DNA of 64,000 bases from UBA5158 sp963692955 (GTDB lineage Bacteria; Pseudomonadota; Gammaproteobacteria; DSM-16500): contig OY843587.1 in assembly GCA_963692955.1 (NCBI GenBank), positions 434,001 to 498,000 on the forward strand, given 5' to 3'. The notes under the pieces are model-generated. The model worked only from the letters and a program-made list of their open reading frames with translations, searched no databases and was not told the DNA's origin. How positions within the stretch are numbered: position 1 is the first letter of the stretch; each line of letters begins with the position of its first letter. Shown in pieces: positions 1 to 7,363 of the stretch. The position numbers and the translations under genes were made by a program.

Positions 1-358
1 GCGCCACGATCACGGCGTGTTTGGTGCGGATTTCCATCGATGGTTCTCGTAACTTGTTCGAATTCTCAAGTTGCTGCGACGCGGTACGCATCGCTTGTAA
101 AAACAAATGCACTTCTTTTGGTGCGAGAATCGTTTTCTTTTGCGCAGCTATATAAAGTTCAGTCAGCGTCGTACATGCGTTTTTCACCGCCACGGGATCA
201 CCGCTGATGGAGAAGGTATAACCGCGCTGTTTGATGTTGACTTTAAGACGATCTTCGATCAAGTGCAGGTGTTCGTCGCAGCGTCCGCATAAGTTCAGCA
301 GACGTTTATTATCTTCCGGAGATAACACTAAAACTTCTGAATAATGAGTAGTTTCCAA
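1..358 (-). CDS. ybeZ: PhoH-like (YbeZ family) protein, N-terminal part
   Basis: Partial gene that runs off the left edge; about 119 residues are visible. The readable N-terminus contains VLSPEDNKRLLNLCG followed by a KH-like stretch (RLKVNIKQRGYTFSISGD). This matches the N-terminal nucleic-acid-binding part of PhoH/YbeZ ATPases, but the P-loop ATPase domain lies outside the window. The frame is closed upstream by adjacent TGA and TAA codons, so the start is probably the TTG at 358, with a GGAG about 13 bases upstream. Following miaB, it fits the widespread miaB-ybeZ-ybeY order for tRNA modification and rRNA processing. The start codon is less certain than the family. Confidence 0.8.
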   Translation of the reverse strand, partial: METTHYSEVLVLSPEDNKRLLNLCGRCDEHLHLIEDRLKVNIKQRGYTFSISGDPVAVKNACTTLTELYIAAQKKTILAPKEVHLFLQAMRTASQQLENSNKLREPSMEIRTKHAVIVA

Positions 359-395
359 GGGTATTTATCATCTCCAAATCCGGGTTCTTACTATA

Positions 396-423
396 AGTAT
401 AACGCTATTCTGGTTTTTAACTA
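396..423 (-). promoter_or_regulatory. Putative sigma-70 promoter for the phoH-like gene
   Basis: On the minus strand a TATACT -10 box (396-401) lies 16 bases from a weak TAGTTA -35 box (418-423). It sits between the miaB terminator and the phoH-like start, which would let that gene be transcribed independently. The -35 match is poor. Confidence 0.4.
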
Positions 424-469
424 GAGATTATCTTGTTAAATCCTTGTTTTTAATGAGTAGTATTTTTCC

Positions 470-505
470 AAAAAAATATCCGCTGAAGGTTTCCTCGGCA
501 AGCGG
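470..505 (-). terminator. Rho-independent terminator after miaB
   Basis: On the minus strand the stem CCGCT/AGCGG (480-505) has an inner GAGG/CCTTC helix and is followed by a run of T (470-479). It starts one base after the miaB stop codon, so it most likely ends the miaB transcript. Confidence 0.7.
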
Positions 506-506
506 C

Positions 507-1826
507 TTAAATCACTTCTCCAGACAGCGAGTAAGTCATTGATTGTGTGATTTTGACCGGGATCATTTTGCCGATTAACTCAGCCCCACCGGTAAAATTT
601 ACCACGCGGTTGTTTTCCGTACGGCCGGCGAGTTTATTCGGATTACGTCGGGACGCACCCGTGACGATAATCATTTGTGTGGTATCGACCATCGCTTCGC
701 TAATCATTTGCGTATTTAACATGAGATGATGTTGCAGCACGCCTAACCGTTGTTTTTTTACTGTCGCGCTAATAGTATCCGGCAATTGCGCGGCGGGCGT
801 GCCAGGGCGCGGACTGTAGATGAAACAATAAGAATTATCAAAACCAATGTCTCTGACTAAATTCATCGTGTCTTCGAAATCACTCTCCGTTTCACCCGGG
901 AAGCCGATGATAAAATCCGACGTGACCGCGATGTCCGGACGCACTTTACGTAAGCGCCGGATTTTCGATTTGTATTCCAACGCGGTGTAGCCGCGTTTCA
1001 TCGCCGCTAAAATCCGGTCGGAACCGCTTTGCACGGGTAAATGCAAATGGTTCGCCAGCGTCGGAATGTCCGCGTAGGCTTGAATTAAATTATTCGAAAA
1101 CGCTAACGGATGCGACGTCATGTAACGCATGCGCGCGATGCCGTCGATGGCGGAAATGAAATGCATTAACGCCGCTAAATCCGCGCTGCCGCCGTCATGC
1201 ATTACGCCGCGGTAATCATTGACGTTTTGTCCCAACAGCGTGACTTCTTTCACGCCTTGCAGCGCCAAGCTCACGACTTCCGCTAACACATCGTCTAACG
1301 GCCGGCTGATTTCTTCGCCGCGGGTGTAAGGCACGACACAGAAACTGCAATACTTGCTGCAGCCTTCCATGATGGACACGTGCGCGCACGGGCCGTCGGC
1401 GCGTGGTTCAGGTAAACGATCGAATTTTTCGATTTCGGGAAAACTAATGTCGACGACGGATTTTTTTTTCGCGCGCACTTCGGTGAGCATGTCGCCTAGT
1501 CGGTGCAAGGTTTGCGGGCCAAAAATCATATCGACGTACGGCGCGCGTTTTAAAATCGCAGCGCCCTCTTGGCTCGCGACGCAGCCGCCCACGCCGATGA
1601 CGAGATGCGGTTTCAATTCTTTTAATTCACGGAAGCGCCCGAGTTCGGAAAAAACTTTTTCTTGAGCTTTTTCACGTATCGAACACGTATTCAATAAGAC
1701 TACGTCCGCGTCGGCTGGGTTTTCGGTTTTTTCCAATTGATGCGACGCCATGAGCACGTCCAACATCTTAGAGGAATCATACTCATTCATTTGGCAGCCA
1801 TGGGTCAGGATGTAGAGCTTATTCAT
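507..1826 (-). CDS. miaB: tRNA-2-methylthio-N6-dimethylallyladenosine synthase MiaB
   Basis: Radical-SAM methylthiotransferase that adds the 2-methylthio group to i6A37 in tRNAs reading UNN codons. The 439-residue length is normal. The N-terminal MTTase domain carries the three cluster cysteines at about 11 (THGCQMNEYDS), 48 (NTCSIREKA) and 82 (GVGGCVASQEG). The radical-SAM CxxxCxxC is at 156-163 (GCSKYCSFC). A C-terminal TRAM-like segment is present (ASRRNPNKLAGRTENNRVVNF). The ATG at 1826 is chosen over a longer in-frame extension because AGAGG precedes it and the family starts MNKLYI-like. It is transcribed divergently from the ferredoxin gene. Confidence 0.97.
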   Translation of the reverse strand: MNKLYILTHGCQMNEYDSSKMLDVLMASHQLEKTENPADADVVLLNTCSIREKAQEKVFSELGRFRELKELKPHLVIGVGGCVASQEGAAILKRAPYVDMIFGPQTLHRLGDMLTEVRAKKKSVVDISFPEIEKFDRLPEPRADGPCAHVSIMEGCSKYCSFCVVPYTRGEEISRPLDDVLAEVVSLALQGVKEVTLLGQNVNDYRGVMHDGGSADLAALMHFISAIDGIARMRYMTSHPLAFSNNLIQAYADIPTLANHLHLPVQSGSDRILAAMKRGYTALEYKSKIRRLRKVRPDIAVTSDFIIGFPGETESDFEDTMNLVRDIGFDNSYCFIYSPRPGTPAAQLPDTISATVKKQRLGVLQHHLMLNTQMISEAMVDTTQMIIVTGASRRNPNKLAGRTENNRVVNFTGGAELIGKMIPVKITQSMTYSLSGEVI

Positions 1827-1941
1827 TACGGCCTCTTTACTACTCAAAATCTGAGCGCGTATGATATGCGATCGCTCAAGCCCTGTCACCTTTATAGAAT
1901 GAAGGCTACAATAGCCCTATTTACTTTTTTAAGAGAGAGTT

Positions 1942-2286
1942 ATGGATTCAGAATTAGCAGAACGCATTGAAAAATTAGGTTTAAACAATATAAAGAGGCA
2001 CATTTTCTTATGCTGCGACCAAACGAAACCTAAGTGCTGTAACGAGCGCGAGGGCATGGAATCATGGGATTATTTAAAAGACCGGCTGAAAGAATTGGAT
2101 TTAACCGAAGACGGCTCTGTGTTCCGCACCAAAGCGAATTGCTTGCGCGTCTGCAGACAAGGCCCAATCGCCGTCGTGTATCCGGATGGGGTTTGGTATC
2201 ACTCATGTACGCCGGCGGTGTTGGAGCGCATCATCCAAGAACATTTAATCAACGGCGAGCCGGTTCACGACTTTGTGATCAAGTAA
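1942..2286 (+). CDS. Thioredoxin-like [2Fe-2S] ferredoxin
   Basis: 114-residue ferredoxin of the thioredoxin-fold [2Fe-2S] type, related to the NuoE ferredoxin domain and Azotobacter shethna-type proteins. An N-terminal HIFLCCDQTKPKCC (Cys 24/25, 32/33) and a later NCLRVCRQGP (Cys 67, 71) supply the expected C-x(7-8)-C ... C-x3-C ligands. It ends in the typical VVYPDGVWY motif. It probably acts as a soluble one-electron carrier, and its partner cannot be told from sequence. The start has AGAGAG just upstream, and rsmE follows after 18 bases, so the two are likely cotranscribed. Confidence 0.88.
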   Translation: MDSELAERIEKLGLNNIKRHIFLCCDQTKPKCCNEREGMESWDYLKDRLKELDLTEDGSVFRTKANCLRVCRQGPIAVVYPDGVWYHSCTPAVLERIIQEHLINGEPVHDFVIK

Positions 2287-2304
2287 CTCTTTGGCAACTT
2301 AACT

Positions 2305-3039
2305 ATGGCTACGCGTGTCTATCAAGAAATTCCCTTAAAAGCCGGTATAACTATCGACTTAAGCTCGGGCGCCAGCCATCATTTGGCGCGTGTGTTGCGC
2401 GCGCAAGTGGGTGCTGAGATCACGCTGTTTAATGGGGCAGGCGGGGAGTATGGGGCGACCATCACTGCTATCGGTAAGAAGACAGTCACCGCGAAGATCG
2501 GCGAGTTTGTGCCTAAGAGCGCCGAGTCGCCGTTAAAATTATATTTAGCGCAGGGAATATCGCGCGGCGAAAAAATGGATTATGTTATTCAGAAGGCCGT
2601 GGAGTTGGGCGCGGCTGGCATTGTCCCCTTAATCACTGAGCGCTGTAACGTGAAATTGGACGATGAGCGACGCCAAAAGCGTTTTCAACATTGGCAAGCG
2701 ATCGTAGTCAGCGCTTGCGAACAATCCGGTAGAAATATACTCCCTGAATTGTTACCACCGCAAGCGATCGCGCAATGGCTGCCGCAGGCGCAGGCCGATT
2801 TGAAATGTATTTTGTCGCCCAAAGCAGTACAGAAATTAAACGATATGGAAATGGCCAACGATGCATCGATAATTTTAATGGTCGGCCCCGAAGGCGGATT
2901 AAGCGATGCGGAAGTGGATCTCGCTAGTCAACACGGGTTTTTAGCGCTAAATTTAGGTCCTAGAGTATTGAGAACCGAAACAGCCGCTTTGGCGGCATTG
3001 ACTATTTTGCAAGGTATTTTCGGAGACATGGTCAGATAA
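2305..3039 (+). CDS. rsmE: 16S rRNA (uracil(1498)-N(3))-methyltransferase RsmE
   Basis: 244-residue SPOUT-family enzyme that methylates N3 of U1498 in helix 44 of 16S rRNA. The N-terminal PUA-like region has HHLARVLRAQVG. The SPOUT knot region has YVIQKAVELGAAGIVPL, MVGPEGGLSDAEVDLA and LNLGPRVLRTETAALAAL, all family hallmarks (SAM-binding GPEGG and LGxRxLRxETA). The length is standard. It follows the ferredoxin gene closely, with no separate promoter seen. Confidence 0.96.
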   Translation: MATRVYQEIPLKAGITIDLSSGASHHLARVLRAQVGAEITLFNGAGGEYGATITAIGKKTVTAKIGEFVPKSAESPLKLYLAQGISRGEKMDYVIQKAVELGAAGIVPLITERCNVKLDDERRQKRFQHWQAIVVSACEQSGRNILPELLPPQAIAQWLPQAQADLKCILSPKAVQKLNDMEMANDASIILMVGPEGGLSDAEVDLASQHGFLALNLGPRVLRTETAALAALTILQGIFGDMVR

Positions 3040-3057
3040 AAAACTTTCTTGTATAAT
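3029..3057 (+). promoter_or_regulatory. Putative sigma-70 promoter before the TraR-like gene
   Basis: A perfect TATAAT -10 box at 3052-3057 lies 17 bases from TGGTCA (3029-3034), a 4/6 match to TTGACA. It overlaps the end of rsmE and precedes the small zinc-finger gene by about 30 bases. Confidence 0.55.
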
Positions 3058-3088
3058 GGCCTGTTTTTGAGATTTATGAAGGTGCTTT

Positions 3089-3307
3089 ATGGCAGATGAT
3101 GCAGATATTGCAAATGATTTTAATGAACTTTTGGTTTCATTGACGCTCGGTCGCAGAGGCCAAGAAGCGAATGTGAAATCAGGTCCCAAGGTATGCGCCG
3201 ACTGCGATGACAAGATTCCCATCGCGAGACGCAAGCTTGGGTTTAAACTATGTGTGCAATGCGCAGAAGAAACTGAAAGACGCAACTCTCTCTACGCAGG
3301 CCACTAG
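3089..3307 (+). CDS. Short DksA/TraR-type C4 zinc-finger protein
   Basis: 72-residue protein. Residues about 32-60 carry CADC...CVQC with IPIARRKLG between the pairs, the zinc-finger layout of TraR/DksA proteins (CxxCGxxIPxxRxxA...CxxC). The usual acidic coiled-coil tip of full-length DksA is absent, and only a short acidic N-terminus (MADDADIANDF) precedes the finger, as in phage and plasmid TraR. The inter-cysteine spacer is about 15 residues instead of the usual 17. By family it could bind RNA polymerase in the secondary channel, but this is not shown here. It has its own likely promoter and a strong terminator. Confidence 0.8.
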   Translation: MADDADIANDFNELLVSLTLGRRGQEANVKSGPKVCADCDDKIPIARRKLGFKLCVQCAEETERRNSLYAGH

Positions 3308-3311
3308 AAGA

Positions 3312-3339
3312 TATCCTGAAATATTTCAGGATTTTTTTT
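3312..3339 (+). terminator. Rho-independent terminator
   Basis: Perfect hairpin with arms TCCTGAAA/TTTCAGGA followed by a run of eight T. It begins a few bases after the TraR-like stop codon and precedes fis. Confidence 0.88.
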
Positions 3340-3361
3340 ATTTATATCAAGGATGAAGTCG

Positions 3362-3694
3362 ATGGAAAAGAATGCAACGGATAAAAGCGTAGCGGATAGC
3401 AAAGCATTCGATGCTTTAGCTGAAAACGGCGCGCACACCTTAAAAAGTAATGTAACGCAAATCATGAAGCATTACTTTGCGAATTTAAAAGGTGAAGAGC
3501 CGCGACACGTCTATGATTTTTTTCTGGATGAAATTGAAGAACCGTTATTAAACGTTGTCATGAAATATACTCGTAATAATCAATCTGAAGCGGCGCGTAT
3601 TTTAGGTTTATCACGCGGCACCTTACGGAGTAAGTTGAAAAAATTTGGTATGTTAGACGACAACGATACTGACGAATCTGATGAGTTGGAATAG
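3362..3694 (+). CDS. fis: DNA-binding protein Fis
   Basis: 110-residue nucleoid protein and global regulator. The C-terminal half is diagnostic: LNVVMKYTRNNQSEAARILGLSRGTLRSKLKKFGM forms the helix-turn-helix at about 70-103. The N-terminal arm is unlike E. coli Fis, and there is an added acidic tail (DDNDTDESDELE). The ATG at 3362 is preferred over the one at 3353 because AAGGA sits 8-9 bases before it, and the upstream ATG overlaps that site. It is not coupled to dusB here, unlike in enterics. Legionella-type genomes carry several fis paralogues that regulate virulence; this could be one of them. Confidence 0.92.
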   Translation: MEKNATDKSVADSKAFDALAENGAHTLKSNVTQIMKHYFANLKGEEPRHVYDFFLDEIEEPLLNVVMKYTRNNQSEAARILGLSRGTLRSKLKKFGMLDDNDTDESDELE

Positions 3695-3712
3695 TCTCAC
3701 TATCATTTATCT

Positions 3713-3742
3713 TAAGTACGCAGCTGGCAAGCTACGTACTTA
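3713..3742. repeat. Inverted repeat (hairpin) downstream of fis
   Basis: TAAGTACG and AGCT arms pair with AGCT and CGTACTTA around a GGCA loop, with one mismatch in 13 base pairs. There is no T-tract, so it may be a 3' stabilising hairpin or a rho-dependent end rather than an intrinsic terminator. Confidence 0.6.
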
Positions 3743-3802
3743 GGCTTATCTTAGTAAAGTCTCGCAATAAACTATCCCCACGTAAGATGAAAGGAGTCAT
3801 CT

Positions 3803-6001
3803 ATGGTTGATAAGGTAAGTCGTTGCAGCCGATTTTTTTTTCTGCTTTTTTTGGTAGGCGCTAGTTTAATTTGCGTTAACAGTTACGCCACACCTGGCGC
3901 TTGTGAATTTCAACCGGAAGAAAATCCAATTCGCCACGCCGCAGCCAAGGCTTGCGTCGCTAATGCTAGCGCAGCAACTGCGAACCCAACGGGAACGCCG
4001 CCGTTTCCCGCGCATCCCAGTATTTTGATCAATCAAACGGAAATATCAAATTTAAAAGCGTTGCTCGCCGCTAAAGACCCCACCGCGGTCAAGCTTTTTA
4101 CTAATGTCACTGCGCATGAAAATGTGATTTTGTCGCATTATCCTAAGCCTTTTCCCATTCCCGCCGCGAATTCTTTGTCGCTCACCACAGCGCGTGAAAT
4201 TCAAGATATCATCGCCACCAACGCCGGTTTGTATTTATTAACGGGCAATACGCAATATTCCAACCGCGCGATCGCGGAAATGGTGCAAGTTGCGAATTAC
4301 CCGGATTGGAACGCGGCCAATGATTTTTTAACGACCGCAGAAACAATTCAAGCGCTGGCGATCGGTTTTGATTGGCTGAACGCGTTATTAACACCGGCAC
4401 AGAGTACCGCTATCGTTAACGCCATGGTGAAGAATGGTTTACAACCCGGTCTCACCGCGTTACAAAACGGCGCATACAATACGCCTAATTCGAATTGGAC
4501 GGCGGTGGTGAACGGCGGCATTTTAACTGGAGCTTTGGCAGTCGCAACACAACAACCCGCGCTATTGAAATCTCTCATACCTTACACGCAAAAGAATTTA
4601 ACCGCGGTGGCAAGCATGTATGCTCCCTACGGCGGCTGGGTAGAAGGGCCGGGTTATTTTACTTATGCGACCAAATATTTTTCTTACGCGGTCGCGTCTT
4701 TGCAAACGACGTTAGGCACTGATTGGGGTTTGAGTAATGCATCCGGTTATAACGCAGCGGGCGCGTATGGCGTTTATGAAAATAGTCCCACGACCTTAAG
4801 TTTTAATTATGGCGACGCGGGTAACGCGCCTATCTTTGGCGCATTCATGGTGTGGTTAAGTAGGCAATTCAACAATCCGTTATTTGGCATGAGTGAATAT
4901 TACGTGCTGAGCAATCCCACCATCGCGAGTGATGAACTTTATAATGCGCTGCAAAACAGTGATTTTGTCATGGACTTGTTGTGGTATACGCCGTGCGTGG
5001 GCGGAGCGCCGGTGTGGCCGTCCGTCGATCATTTAGCCAATGGCTCCGCGGCGAGCGGCGCTGCTTTTGTTTATTTGCGGTCCTCTAAATGGGCGGGGCC
5101 AAATGCGACGAATATCGCGTTAAAAGGCGGAAATAATGTCGGTTCCGGACATAGTCACGCCGATATAGGTTCTTTTGTGTTGGACTCTATTGGCGTGCGT
5201 TGGGGAGAATTATTGGGCGGTGATAATTACGCTTTACCGAATATGTTCCCGGGCGGCGGCGCGTCGTTAGCCACGTGGAATGAACGACTTTATTATTACC
5301 GCAACAGTACCGCGGGTGCGAATACATTAAATATTAGTAGCGCTTATCAAACGTTGCCAGCATTGAATAATCAATATGGTTTTGGCACAGCCGCCGTCGT
5401 GGGTTATTCGTCCGCGGACACGTTATCGTTTGGCGTGGTTGATATGACTAACGCTTATTCTAACGTTGTCTCAGGGCCCACACCCATCGTGACGAGCGCT
5501 ATGCGTGGTATCGCACTTATTAATAATACGCATGTGTTAGTGCGCGATGAAGTGGCAGCGGCAGCACCGGTGGATGTGGTGTGGAGTATGCACACGACAG
5601 CGACTATCGCGATTACGAAAAATGGCACTGTGGCAACGTTAACTGATCCAGCGTCAGGTAAAACTTACATCGCCACGTTGCTTGCGCCAACCAATGGCGC
5701 GATGTTCGCGACCGCTAGCACGAATCCAAACACCGTTAATCTTCCGTACCAGTGGACCGGCACCAACGGCTGTACTGCCGCCGCCAACACACCGGTAGAT
5801 ACTATCGGTTGCATTGAAACTGCGAATACTGGCATTAATAATTTAATCGTCCGCATGCCGCAAGCGCAAATGGCTAAATCGACGGTGATCCAGGTGGTTT
5901 TTAGTCAAACCGGAGATATTGGCGCATGTGTCACCGAAGCGATTACTAAACTGGGACCCTTGAGTCATTGGATCGCACTAGGACCGGTTTCGAAAGCATA
6001 G
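3803..6001 (+). CDS. Secreted heparinase II/III-like polysaccharide lyase
   Basis: 732-residue protein with a signal peptide (FFFLLFLVGASLICVNSYA, cut near residue 29). The middle has the alpha-barrel signatures of the heparinase II/III and alginate lyase superfamily: SNWTAVVNGGILTGALAV near 230-250 and GGWVEGPGYFTYATKYF near 275. The C-terminal beta-sheet domain carries GSGHSHADIGSFVLDSIGVRWG (HxHxD, about 450), GGDNY and the RLYYYR...NTL motif. The usual GHNTL is GANTL here, so a likely metal-binding histidine is missing. It would cleave uronic-acid polysaccharides by beta-elimination in the periplasm or outside the cell; the substrate cannot be named. No transporter or sugar kinase lies beside it. 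A good GGAG ribosome site precedes the ATG. Confidence 0.8.
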   Translation: MVDKVSRCSRFFFLLFLVGASLICVNSYATPGACEFQPEENPIRHAAAKACVANASAATANPTGTPPFPAHPSILINQTEISNLKALLAAKDPTAVKLFTNVTAHENVILSHYPKPFPIPAANSLSLTTAREIQDIIATNAGLYLLTGNTQYSNRAIAEMVQVANYPDWNAANDFLTTAETIQALAIGFDWLNALLTPAQSTAIVNAMVKNGLQPGLTALQNGAYNTPNSNWTAVVNGGILTGALAVATQQPALLKSLIPYTQKNLTAVASMYAPYGGWVEGPGYFTYATKYFSYAVASLQTTLGTDWGLSNASGYNAAGAYGVYENSPTTLSFNYGDAGNAPIFGAFMVWLSRQFNNPLFGMSEYYVLSNPTIASDELYNALQNSDFVMDLLWYTPCVGGAPVWPSVDHLANGSAASGAAFVYLRSSKWAGPNATNIALKGGNNVGSGHSHADIGSFVLDSIGVRWGELLGGDNYALPNMFPGGGASLATWNERLYYYRNSTAGANTLNISSAYQTLPALNNQYGFGTAAVVGYSSADTLSFGVVDMTNAYSNVVSGPTPIVTSAMRGIALINNTHVLVRDEVAAAAPVDVVWSMHTTATIAITKNGTVATLTDPASGKTYIATLLAPTNGAMFATASTNPNTVNLPYQWTGTNGCTAAANTPVDTIGCIETANTGINNLIVRMPQAQMAKSTVIQVVFSQTGDIGACVTEAITKLGPLSHWIALGPVSKA

Positions 6002-6066
6002 GTTAGAAGGTTGCCGGGGCGGGCAGAAAGTTGCTATTATCCAAAGAGTGTTCCAAGAATTTAAGG

Positions 6067-7362
6067 ATGCGCTTTCTGTCTACGCTTACGGATTATCAGC
6101 AAGTTATTTTTGAGCTATCTGAGCGCATTGTCCTCGCTCAAAAGCCTATCCGTATCTTAGATGCGATTAAGTGGAACAATCACATCCGCAGAAAATTTTT
6201 TAAAGAAAAATGTAGAAACCTACCCGCTGTCGACACCGCGTTTTATCTTGAAAATAATTCTTTGCATTATGATCCTTTAAAAAAAATCGAAGAGTTTCAC
6301 GATATCGAACGCAGCATCCGTAAAAAGCTCGGGCAATACAGCGGCGTCGGCAGCATTATGCAGCGCATGTGCCGCGAATACGTCAACGTAGTGGAAATGT
6401 TATTAGCGCGCGGCACGCCCAAATTTACCGAAGTGTCGCAAGAATTGTATGGCAGTACGGAAGACGCTTTTCACATCGGCGCGCCGACGTTAAAAGATTT
6501 GGCGTTGTTAGTCTCAGACACGTTATCAAAAATTAAAAACCAAATTTTCACGCAAGCGGACGTGAAGTGTTTCACGAGCGACGAAGTCGTGGAAATTTTA
6601 GGGGAACGGTTAAGAAATTATTTTACCGACACCAAAATTCGCGTGGAATTAAGCGACGGTATCGTCGCCGACGCGTCCGCCGGCGCGGAAAAAATTAAAA
6701 TTCATAAAGGCTTAATGTTTAGCGAACGTGACATTCGAGTTTTCGAAATCCACGAAGGTTGGGTGCATTTAGGCACGACGATAAATGGCATGGCGCAGCC
6801 GGTATGCACGTTTTTAAGTAAAGGACCGCCGTCGTCGACCATCACGCAAGAAGGTTTAGGCATCATCGCGGAAGTTTTTACTTTTTCTTCTTATCCGGGC
6901 CGCGTGAAGCGCTTAACGAACCGTATTACCGCAGTGAACATGGCGGAAGACGGCGCGGATTTTTTAGATGTTTTTAATTTTTATCGCGATGAAGGCTTGG
7001 AACCGGAAGATTGTTATCAATGCGCGTCGCGCGTCTACCGCGGCAGCACGCCGGACGGCGGGCCGTTCACTAAAGATTTGTCTTACACTAAAGGTTTTAT
7101 TTTAATTTATAACTATATTCGTTTGGCCGTGCAGCGTGGTTTGCTGAGTCAAATACCGTTATTATTTTTAGGTAAGACCACGTTAGAAGATATTCATATT
7201 CTCGCCGATCTGGTCGAAGAAAATATCGTCACGCCGCCAAAATATATTCCGCCGCAATTCCAAGACATCGCCGCGTTGTCCGCGTGGATGTGTTATTCGT
7301 TGTTCTTAAACAAACTCGACTTGCAAAGAATGGCGACGGATTTCAAAGCTATTTTGCATTAA
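6067..7362 (+). CDS. DUF1704 / QEGLA-motif protein, MATCAP-like metallopeptidase fold
   Basis: About 431 residues. The core holds IHEGWVHLGTTINGMAQPVC, an HExxxH zinc motif, followed about 30 residues later by TQEGLGIIAEV, the QEGL(A) motif supplying a further glutamate. These define the bacterial 'flavohemoglobin expression-modulating QEGLA' family (DUF1704). The same domain in human MATCAP1 (KIAA0895L) is a zinc tyrosine carboxypeptidase acting on tubulin. The C-terminal half (YRGSTPDGGPFTKDLSYTKGF) is also conserved in the family. The bacterial substrate is unknown. The start is uncertain: ATG 6067 has AAGG directly before it, while a TTG at 6031 would add 12 residues. A rimK operon lies 2 kb away on the other strand. 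Confidence 0.82.
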   Translation: MRFLSTLTDYQQVIFELSERIVLAQKPIRILDAIKWNNHIRRKFFKEKCRNLPAVDTAFYLENNSLHYDPLKKIEEFHDIERSIRKKLGQYSGVGSIMQRMCREYVNVVEMLLARGTPKFTEVSQELYGSTEDAFHIGAPTLKDLALLVSDTLSKIKNQIFTQADVKCFTSDEVVEILGERLRNYFTDTKIRVELSDGIVADASAGAEKIKIHKGLMFSERDIRVFEIHEGWVHLGTTINGMAQPVCTFLSKGPPSSTITQEGLGIIAEVFTFSSYPGRVKRLTNRITAVNMAEDGADFLDVFNFYRDEGLEPEDCYQCASRVYRGSTPDGGPFTKDLSYTKGFILIYNYIRLAVQRGLLSQIPLLFLGKTTLEDIHILADLVEENIVTPPKYIPPQFQDIAALSAWMCYSLFLNKLDLQRMATDFKAILH

Positions 7363-7363
7363 T

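Noticed and set aside
2064..2417. 117-codon frame bridging the ferredoxin and rsmE genes
   Set aside because: It is out of frame with two clear conserved proteins and has no independent support.
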